DNA of 12,025 bases, taken from an uncultured Centipeda sp. Its GTDB lineage: Bacteria; Bacillota; Negativicutes; Selenomonadales; Selenomonadaceae. Below are positions 5,510 through 10,863 of the stretch, piece by piece (positions within the stretch are counted from its first letter, which is position 1; each line of letters begins with the position of its first letter). Where the stretch lies: positions 1-12,025 of the forward strand of contig CAJPQT010000033.1 of assembly GCA_905372865.1 (NCBI GenBank). Direction: 5' to 3'. The translations under genes and the position numbers were made by a program. The notes below the pieces were generated by a model. The model was given only the letters and a program-made list of their open reading frames with translations, was not told where the DNA came from and ran no database searches.

Positions 5510-6814
5510 CTATGGCTCCTTAACCACAAGCGGCAGAAAGTATGCCTCCGTGCCTGCGATCTCGGCGGGGGAGAAGCGTGCGCCGACCGCGGAGGGCTGA
5601 TCGAAGAGCATGAAGCACGAGAGCGTCAGAAAGCCCTCGATTGTCCCTGCGTCGACCGTGTGGACGAAGTGCGGCTGACGGACGAAGTCCTGATACATTG
5701 CCGTGCGGCTCGTGCGGCAGATGATCTCGTCCGCGTTGTCGGGCTGCTTCTCGTGCAGCGTTCGCGCACGACCGCCCTGCTTTTCGACCAGACGGACGTT
5801 CTTTCCCTCGCGCCCCCAGATCTCCTTGCGGATGTATGTGCCGTCTGTGAGTGCGGCAAAGTCGTCCGCGAAGTATGAGGGGACGAGATAGCGCTCCACG
5901 AGCGCACACTCGGCGGGCGTTAGGAACTGCTCCGTCCGCGCGAGCGCGTAGACGAGCGCCATAAAGGATTTGTTCTGCAGGAGAATTGCCTCGGGCGGAT
6001 TCATCAGTGTGAATTTCCCCTCCTTATATAAATCCAGAAACAGTGCACCAAGCGGCTCTCCGTTCGTCGTGCGCTCGTCAATCAATATTTCCATCGGGTG
6101 CAGCCGATAAAGTGCAGATGTATATGCGTTGTCTGCAAGTGGGATGCCCGCATCGTCAATCTCCATCTCGTAGAACGACAGGAAGCGGATGTCGCCGTGC
6201 GGAACCCCCTTCTGCATCTGTTCCATGAGGAAGCGCGTCGTTGCCAGATCTTCGGGATAGTCGTCGAAGCAGCTGAATACGAAGGGGCGGTGCGTGAGCG
6301 TTTGTCGCTTTAGATCGGCGATGGGCGCGGCAAGCTGATTGTGGATACGCGTGAGGAAATCCCGCAGCTGCGCCCGCATCCCTGCATTCGGGTCGCGCCG
6401 TCCGTGATACGCTGCTGCGATGCCGTTGGCATAGAAGGACTCCACAATAAAACAGGGCGTATCCGCATTGATCTCGACCATGCGGATACGCCCTTTCGCA
6501 TCGAGGACGAAGTCGAAGCGCGAGAGCCACGTCGGCAGATGAAACGCATTCGGGATGCGCAGATAGGGGAGCAGTTCGCGCGGCAGATCCATCGCACGCG
6601 CGAAGTCGTCGGGCGCTGTCTGCAGCACCTGCGCCGCCTTGCAGAAGATGCGGAACAGCCCCGCCGATGCCGTGCGCATCTCATCATAGAGGTCCTGCGA
6701 GAACTCCTGCACGGTATGTGTCGGGTAACGGTCTGCATAGTCGCCGTATTGGATATAGGTGAAGATATCCGGGTCGAGTGCGTCGATGTAGGTCTCTTTG
6801 TGTGTGCTGCTCAC
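5510..6814 (-). CDS. Glutathionylspermidine synthase-type ATP-grasp ligase (YgiC/YjfC-like)
   Basis: A 434-residue protein of the glutathionylspermidine synthase C-terminal family, without the amidase domain of E. coli Gsp. Signature stretches are SRFDFVLD (98-105), VEINADTP (113-120), NPPEAILLQNKS (272-283), the nucleotide-binding KEIWGREGKNV (330-340) and the end block FDQPSAVGARFS (404-415). Members join a carboxylate to an amine using ATP; for the stand-alone YgiC/YjfC group, polyamine-glutathione ligation has not been established, and a peptide or other amide product is possible. The GTG start at 6812-6814 has GGAGG eight bases upstream. An upstream in-frame ATG would add 60 basic residues that overlap the previous gene and is rejected. 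It is the last gene of the operon, one base after the YgiB-like gene, so tightly coupled. Confidence 0.88.
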   Translation of the reverse strand: MSSTHKETYIDALDPDIFTYIQYGDYADRYPTHTVQEFSQDLYDEMRTASAGLFRIFCKAAQVLQTAPDDFARAMDLPRELLPYLRIPNAFHLPTWLSRFDFVLDAKGRIRMVEINADTPCFIVESFYANGIAAAYHGRRDPNAGMRAQLRDFLTRIHNQLAAPIADLKRQTLTHRPFVFSCFDDYPEDLATTRFLMEQMQKGVPHGDIRFLSFYEMEIDDAGIPLADNAYTSALYRLHPMEILIDERTTNGEPLGALFLDLYKEGKFTLMNPPEAILLQNKSFMALVYALARTEQFLTPAECALVERYLVPSYFADDFAALTDGTYIRKEIWGREGKNVRLVEKQGGRARTLHEKQPDNADEIICRTSRTAMYQDFVRQPHFVHTVDAGTIEGFLTLSCFMLFDQPSAVGARFSPAEIAGTEAYFLPLVVKEP

Positions 6815-6815
6815 G

Positions 6816-7376
6816 TTACGAACCTCCCGAGGAGCGGATGCCCGCCTGCCCGAAGCCGGATCTGCGGCTGACCTCGCCCGACTTCTCGCTTTTCTTTTCG
6901 CTGTAGCTGCGCCCCGTATAACCACGGGAAAAACCGTGGGCGTGACTGCTGGAGGATACCTTGAATGTTCCGGGGAGCGGTGTGAGCGGCGCATTTGTGC
7001 GGTAGGTCATCTGCGCGAGATCCATTGTGCCGCCCGCGTAGGAGAATCCGTGAAATGCGAAGTAGTTCGGCGCGAGGGGGGCGAGGAGGCTCGCCGTCCC
7101 GAACAGCCAGACGAGGTCGCCCGCGCCGTCGTGGCGAAAGGTGACGGCAGTGCTGTCATCGTAGAGTGCGGTCTCCGTGCCGTCGCCGTTGTTGAGAAGG
7201 GTGTAGCGGCGGTCATAGGCATCCGCAAGCCGCGCCTCGCCCGCATTCCACTCGGGATGCACGGCATCGGCGATGGAAAAAGCGATGTCATGACGATAGA
7301 CGTATGCCGCACCAAGTGCCCCGACGGAGGCAAATGCAGCGGCGAGGATGGCGGCCTTGCGCCCCATGTTTTCCAT
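6816..7376 (-). CDS. YgiB/DUF1190-like anchored protein with Ser/Gly tail
   Basis: A 186-residue protein. A hydrophobic segment at about 8-27 (signal or anchor) is followed by a compact domain (about 40-135, with repeated NGDGTETALYDD-type polar turns) and a low-complexity Ser/Gly/Arg tail (141-186) containing SRRSGFG (170-176) and ending RSSGGS. I do not recognise the central domain with certainty. The position directly before a YgiC-type ATP-grasp gene and the tail with a GFG motif recall E. coli YgiB and YjfM (DUF1190), whose tails also hold a GGFG motif. No lipobox cysteine is present. The ATG has AAAGGA eight bases upstream. The role is unknown; a membrane-held partner or substrate of the ligase is an inference. 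Confidence 0.65.
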   Translation of the reverse strand: MENMGRKAAILAAAFASVGALGAAYVYRHDIAFSIADAVHPEWNAGEARLADAYDRRYTLLNNGDGTETALYDDSTAVTFRHDGAGDLVWLFGTASLLAPLAPNYFAFHGFSYAGGTMDLAQMTYRTNAPLTPLPGTFKVSSSSHAHGFSRGYTGRSYSEKKSEKSGEVSRRSGFGQAGIRSSGGS

Positions 7377-7394
7377 CGTTCACATCCTTTCTAA

Positions 7395-7563
7395 GATATG
7401 ATGCCCCACACGAACACCTCGCTGCGCAAGTGATCGCGTGCTTGTATGCTTAAATACCGACGGACTTCTTAAACGCGCTTCGCTTGAACGAAAGAAATCC
7501 GTCGGGGCATACCGCACGCTTTACTCACTTGCTTCACTAGGGTTCGTTTAGGGACATCATATC
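7395..7563. repeat. Long imperfect palindrome inside the operon, MITE-like
   Basis: A 169-base element whose two halves are imperfect inverted copies. Matching blocks from the outside in are GATATGATG (7395-7403) with CATCATATC (7555-7563), ACGAAC with GTTCGT, GCAAGTGA with TCACTTGC, GCGTGC with GCACGC, and CCGACGGACTTCTT (7457-7470) with AAGAAATCCGTCGG (7492-7505, one mismatch). It fills nearly all the gap between the DUF350 and YgiB-like genes. In the operon mRNA it would fold into one long hairpin. No target duplication was found, so a mobile origin is likely but not shown. Confidence 0.75.
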
Positions 7564-7578
7564 CGTACGCCCGTGGTG

Positions 7579-8010
7579 TCAATGCACCGCGCCGCTGATA
7601 ACAAGCGACAGGCCAACGAAGATCCCGAACACGAAGATGCCCGCCGCCGTATTGCCGCGCTGGATCTCGGCGGCAAGCGCGTATTTGCGATGCCACGCGT
7701 TGATGATGAAAAAGCCGACGATGAAACAGAGGATGCCGACGGCGGCGTAGACGGCACTTGCGACAACCCCCTGCACAAAGTCCGTCGTCAACGCCTCGTA
7801 TGTGGGAGACATGATGACAGCACGCAGGATCTCGCCGATGCCGATGAACGAGCCCGCCGACAGCCATGCGACCGCGCGGTTGCCGCGCCGAATCTCCTCG
7901 GCGAAGTTGCCGGGGATGAAGAGGTCGATCACGATGTTGGATACAACCATGAGCAGAATGCCGAATGCGGCATAGAATACGGTAAGCATCAGGGTGGACA
8001 GATCGATCAT
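7579..8010 (-). CDS. DUF350 (UPF0719, YjfL-like) membrane protein
   Basis: A 143-residue integral membrane protein with four hydrophobic segments (about 7-29, 45-65, 80-105 and 119-141). The second pair repeats the first: each ends in a charged stretch followed by a RGN motif (EEIRRGNRA at 38-46, AEIQRGNTA near 115). This internal duplication and the RGN motif are typical of DUF350 proteins such as E. coli YjfL. Function is unknown; the family recurs next to YjfC/YgiC-type ATP-grasp ligases, as here. The start at 8008-8010 has AGGAG seven bases upstream. An in-frame upstream ATG would run into the palindromic element at 8032-8193 and add 34 non-family residues. Confidence 0.88.
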   Translation of the reverse strand: MIDLSTLMLTVFYAAFGILLMVVSNIVIDLFIPGNFAEEIRRGNRAVAWLSAGSFIGIGEILRAVIMSPTYEALTTDFVQGVVASAVYAAVGILCFIVGFFIINAWHRKYALAAEIQRGNTAAGIFVFGIFVGLSLVISGAVH

Positions 8011-8031
8011 GTGGGTTCTCCTGTCTTTTAT

Positions 8032-8193
8032 GGAATCACTGATAAAATGAAGTCCGTCAGATTTGCGCAGATTTTTTCGTCCTGTCAAGGATGCAAACCG
8101 GACGCATAGCAAAAGCTATGTGGAGGATTTGTTGACACAGACAGGGCAAAAAAGATGCGTTAAGATGGCGCGGCTGAATTTATCAGTGCTTCC
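8032..8193. mobile_element. MITE with terminal inverted repeats and 4-bp target duplication
   Basis: A 162-base element. The ends GGAATCACTGATAAA (8032-8046) and, on the other strand, GGAAGCACTGATAAA (8193-8179) match at 14 of 15 positions. It is flanked by TTAT on both sides (8028-8031 and 8194-8197), a 4-bp direct duplication. Inner parts also pair: TTTTTTCGTCCTGTC (8072-8086) with GACAGGGCAAAAAA (near 8141-8154), and a central GCATAGC/GCTATG hairpin around 8103-8120. It has no coding capacity. The ends and the duplication length suggest mobilisation by an IS5-like transposase, which is not in this window. It lies between the DUF4178 and DUF350 genes. Confidence 0.75.
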
Positions 8194-8221
8194 TTATGTT
8201 ATTGCCCGCAGAGCGGCGCAG

Positions 8222-9328
8222 TCAGTGTGCAAGATGGCGCATTCGGCGCGGTGTCTCCTCGCTCGCGGAGGTGGTCGGTGCGGGCGCAGTCGTAGGGGGT
8301 GCTGCTGCCGTTGCAGATGCCGCTCTATCCGCAGGTGCGGCAGAGGGAGTGTCGGCCCTCGGACTTTCCTGCAGCACCACGACGGCACGCCCGCGCTGAT
8401 CGCCCGTGCGTACGAGCTCGGCATAACGCATGAGGACGTAGCCGCGTTCCAGTTTTTCGGCGGCAGGTGTGAGGTCGGGTGTTGTCTCCGTGAGGATGAT
8501 GTGCGCCCTGCCGTCCGCCGCGCTCGTAATGCGTGCGGTCTCCGTCTGCGTGCGGATGACGAGGGGGCTCTCCGCAGCTGCCTTTTCGATAAAGGCATCC
8601 TGCACCATACCGTCCACCCCCTCGATGAGGTCGAGGGCAGCCGTACCGCCGTCGATCTGCGCCGCATAGAGCCGTGTACCGTTCTCCGCAGCCCCCTCCT
8701 TGTAGTAGGGGGCATCTGAGAGCCGCTCATGCAGCGCATAGGGCATATTCACGAAACGTCGAAAATCATGCCAATCCCGCGTGTCGAGGTCGGGGATACC
8801 GGATAGGAAGAAAAGGACGATGCCGACGGCAGCCAGACCTGAGCCCGCATGGACGGCTAAATCGCGCAGCCCCGAGCGCAGATACACAGCTCGCGCCCTC
8901 TGCCGCGCACCGACATCCGTGTCTGCGACGATGACAGCGGCAGAGATCTTGCGTCCCGCAGAGCTACTGCGCCTGCCGTTCCAATGTTCGACAAAGAAGG
9001 TTGCGTTGCCGTCTGCACTTTCATACTGTTCGTATTCCGTCTCATCGCCGACGGAGGCATCCGTATTGCCCCATACACCCGTTACGACCTCTGTGCCGCT
9101 GTCATGGAGACGGTAGCCCTTCGGCATTTTGTTGCCCACAGGGGAGGAGAGGCTGCACGAGAGTCCGTCCTCCGCAATGCTCAGCCAGAGGTGTATATCA
9201 CTTTTGTCTGTGATGAGTCCATACTCTGTCCATACATCATCTGATGTTTTCTCCTTGTAGCGGATCTTTTCTGCGATGATGTAGGATGCTTCCCCGATTT
9301 TGAGACTTGTCCAACAATCAAAATCCAT
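8222..9328 (-). CDS. DUF4178 domain membrane protein
   Basis: A 368-residue protein, first gene of the operon. Residues 1-130 look like a DUF4178 domain: a beta-rich fold with the typical IGEASYIIAEKIRYKE start, WTEYGLIT, WLSIAEDG and a later EYEQYES...ATFFVEHWNG repeat of the same pattern. A membrane segment follows at about 159-176. After it comes a domain of about 150 residues (DWHDFRRFVNMPYALHERL onward) that I cannot name. The last 40 residues are an Ala/Pro/Thr-rich low-complexity tail. If the N-terminal domain is cytosolic, the rest faces the periplasm. DUF4178 genes are often found near DUF350 genes and polyamine-type enzymes; the role is unknown. The ATG has GGAGG seven bases upstream. 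Confidence 0.78.
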   Translation of the reverse strand: MDFDCWTSLKIGEASYIIAEKIRYKEKTSDDVWTEYGLITDKSDIHLWLSIAEDGLSCSLSSPVGNKMPKGYRLHDSGTEVVTGVWGNTDASVGDETEYEQYESADGNATFFVEHWNGRRSSSAGRKISAAVIVADTDVGARQRARAVYLRSGLRDLAVHAGSGLAAVGIVLFFLSGIPDLDTRDWHDFRRFVNMPYALHERLSDAPYYKEGAAENGTRLYAAQIDGGTAALDLIEGVDGMVQDAFIEKAAAESPLVIRTQTETARITSAADGRAHIILTETTPDLTPAAEKLERGYVLMRYAELVRTGDQRGRAVVVLQESPRADTPSAAPADRAASATAAAPPTTAPAPTTSASEETPRRMRHLAH

Positions 9329-9344
9329 GCGCTCACCTCCACTT

Positions 9345-9365
9345 CTTCATTCTATCAGCGATTCC
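9345..9365 (-). repeat. Solo end of the MITE family
   Basis: Read on the minus strand, this 21-base stretch matches the left end of the MITE at 8032-8052 at 19 of 21 positions (GGAATCGCTGATA then GAATGAAG). No second end lies near. It sits between the operon promoter region and the DUF4178 ribosome site, and faces the MITE in inverted orientation. Confidence 0.6.
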
Positions 9366-9377
9366 TTAGACGTATAT

Positions 9378-9386
9378 TTTATAGCA
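9378..9386 (-). promoter_or_regulatory. Possible promoter of the DUF4178 operon
   Basis: The minus strand reads TGCTATAAA, an extended -10 (box at 9378-9383). The expected -35 region falls in the azlCD terminator stem and has no TTGACA likeness, so this is a weak call. It is the only -10-like site between the azl terminator and the DUF4178 start. Confidence 0.4.
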
Positions 9387-9392
9387 CAGAAA

Positions 9393-9416
9393 AGGAACTG
9401 CGCCCACGCAGTCCCT
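9393..9416 (-). terminator. Terminator of azlCD
   Basis: The stem ACTGCG (9397-9402)/CGCAGT (9407-9412) with a 4-base loop is extended by AGG/CCT pairs past one A-C mismatch. On the minus strand it starts two bases after the azlD stop codon and ends in TTCCTTTTC. Confidence 0.7.
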
Positions 9417-9418
9417 TT

Positions 9419-9730
9419 TTACAGCGAAAACACAATTCCCTCCACGATCAGCACCATGACGGATGCCCCCGCCGCACAGCGGAAAAGGCTCGCACCGTGC
9501 CATGCGAGGTAGAGCGTAAAGACGAATGCCGCCGCGCCCGCGACGGGGGTGCGGGTCGCCTCTGCAATCGCGGGGAAGGTCATGACGGCGAGCGTCACGT
9601 ATGGCACGTAGAAGAGGAAGGAGCGTACAAAACGGTTCTTGATGGCGCTCCGCAGGAGGAGTGCGGGGGTGAGCCGGATCGCAAGCGTTACTGCACTCAT
9701 GACGGCGATGTAGAGCCAAATGTCATTCAT
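9419..9730 (-). CDS. azlD: AzlD family small subunit of branched-chain amino acid exporter
   Basis: A 103-residue protein with four hydrophobic segments, the typical size of AzlD. It has the RLTPALLLR motif near 19-27 and the LFYVPYVTLAVMTFPAI stretch (39-55), both characteristic of the family. AzlC and AzlD together form an exporter of branched-chain amino acids and analogues such as azaleucine; YgaZH in E. coli is the valine/methionine exporter of this kind. Its ATG lies eight bases inside the end of azlC, with GGAGG six bases upstream, so the two are coupled. A terminator follows at once. Confidence 0.9.
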   Translation of the reverse strand: MNDIWLYIAVMSAVTLAIRLTPALLLRSAIKNRFVRSFLFYVPYVTLAVMTFPAIAEATRTPVAGAAAFVFTLYLAWHGASLFRCAAGASVMVLIVEGIVFSL

Positions 9731-10463
9731 GGGCGTCCTCCTGCGTCTCGTCCACGGGGAAGAGTGCTGCGCCGATGCCTGCGACCAGCAGCGTGAGGAG
9801 GATCGTGCGCGTGCCGCCCGAGAGCTCGCCCGTCACGGGTGCGTACGTCGCGGCGAGCGAGAGCACACAGCTTGCGAGCACCATGCTGCCGATGGGGCGG
9901 CTCTTCTTCGCGGCGGGGAGGACGACCCAGACGAACATCCCGTAGAGCGCGACCGAGAGTGCGGAGACCGCTGCGGCGGGGAGAATACCGCCCGCGAGGA
10001 TGCCTGCCGACGTGCCCGCCGCCCACGCGGGCACGGAGATCGCCATCGCACCGTAGTTGTAGTACGGGTTCAGCAGTCCCCCGCGTGCGACCGTGATGCC
10101 GAAGATCTCATCCGTCACGCCGAAGCTCACGACAAGGCGGTGGAGCAGTGAGGTCTCGGGCGCGAACCGCTGCGTCAGCGCCGCCGCCATGAGGAAGTAG
10201 CGTGCATTCGCAACGAGCGTCAGCACGGCGATCTCAAGATAGGGCGCCTGTGCCGCGATCACCGTAAAGCCTGCGTATTCGCCCGCCGAGGCGATGTTGA
10301 CCGCACTCGTCACGAAGCCCTGCCACGGGGTCAGCCCTGCCGTCTTGGCGAGAATCCCGAGCGTGAACGCCACGACGAAATACCCGAGCGCAATCGGCAC
10401 CCCGTCGTGCATGCCCGCCATGAAGACCGAGCGTCGTGATGTGTCAAGTCGTTCCTCCATCAT
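9723..10463 (-). CDS. azlC: AzlC family large subunit of branched-chain amino acid exporter
   Basis: A protein of about 246 residues with the AzlC/YgaZ layout: the N-terminal block DGVPIALGYFVVAFTLGILA, then SAVNIASAGEYAGF, the conserved NARYFLMAAAL near the end of the first third, and a FGVTDEIFGIT stretch. It has five or more membrane segments. With AzlD it exports branched-chain amino acids. The start is ambiguous: two adjacent ATG codons (10461-10463 and 10458-10460) lie five and eight bases after GAGG, and a GTG two codons further up overlaps the ribosome site and is unlikely. A clear promoter lies 26 bases before the first ATG. No AzlB-like regulator gene is adjacent. Confidence 0.9.
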   Translation of the reverse strand: MMEERLDTSRRSVFMAGMHDGVPIALGYFVVAFTLGILAKTAGLTPWQGFVTSAVNIASAGEYAGFTVIAAQAPYLEIAVLTLVANARYFLMAAALTQRFAPETSLLHRLVVSFGVTDEIFGITVARGGLLNPYYNYGAMAISVPAWAAGTSAGILAGGILPAAAVSALSVALYGMFVWVVLPAAKKSRPIGSMVLASCVLSLAATYAPVTGELSGGTRTILLTLLVAGIGAALFPVDETQEDAHE

Positions 10464-10488
10464 CGTCACCTCACAGATTGATTTTCTT

Positions 10489-10517
10489 ATTGTAGGATAA
10501 ATCTGTCATTTTGTAAA
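10489..10517 (-). promoter_or_regulatory. Promoter of azlCD
   Basis: A -35 TTTACA (complement of 10512-10517) and a -10 TACAAT (complement of 10489-10494) are exactly 17 bases apart, each one base from consensus. The transcript would start near 10482 with a very short leader of about 20 bases. Confidence 0.75.
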
Positions 10518-10608
10518 TCCAATATGTCCGGTATACTTTGCAAATCCCGTAGAAAAATCTCTGTGCGGGTGCAGGGGGGAAGCGAAGAACGGCTGCACAT
10601 CATAAAAT

Positions 10609-10645
10609 AAACGGACATGCAGGAGCTTCTCCCGCACGTCCGTTT
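10609..10645 (-). terminator. Terminator of copA
   Basis: A 17-bp stem with two G-U pairs (10645-10629 with 10625-10609 on the minus strand), closed by a 3-base AAG loop, with AAACGGAC/GTCCGTTT at its base. It is followed by ATTTTATG and lies 18 bases after the copA stop codon. Confidence 0.85.
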
Positions 10646-10662
10646 TCGGCTGCAAATATATT

Positions 10663-10863
10663 TTAGCCCAGCTCATAGCCCGCGTCGTCGAGGACGGCGG
10701 CAAGCTCTGTATGGGGGATGTCGCGGCTTGTCTTAAAGGAAGCCGTGCCCGCATCGAGGTCGACGACGACATCGGTGACACCGTCCATACCGCTGAGGGC
10801 TTTTGTGACGTGCTTGACGCAGTGCGGGCAGGTCATGCCCTTGACATTGATGGTCTTTTCCAT
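10663..10863 (-). CDS. Possible separately translated CopZ-like copper chaperone within copA
   Basis: The HMA part of the copA frame begins with an ATG (10861-10863) preceded by AAAGGAAG eight bases upstream, a credible ribosome site. Translation from it would give a 66-residue protein that starts MEKTINVKGMTCPHC and ends at the copA stop, the exact size and layout of free CopZ chaperones, which bind Cu(I) through the CxxC cysteines and hand it to CopA. One gene may therefore give both the fused pump and a free chaperone. Alternatively the frame is a simple fusion of former copA and copZ neighbours, in which the old copZ start remains as a relic. Confidence 0.5.
   Translation of the reverse strand: MEKTINVKGMTCPHCVKHVTKALSGMDGVTDVVVDLDAGTASFKTSRDIPHTELAAVLDDAGYELG

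Noticed and set aside
8011..8112. Extension of the DUF350 protein into the MITE
   Set aside because: The added 34 residues come from the inserted element and have no family likeness; the ATG at 8008-8010 has AGGAG at good distance.
10545..10608. Possible small RNA between azlC and copA on the plus strand (TATACT near 10532 and GTGCAG/CTGCAC arms)
   Set aside because: No acceptable -35, the arms are only 6 bp with an 18-base loop, and the terminator at its end is fully explained by copA.
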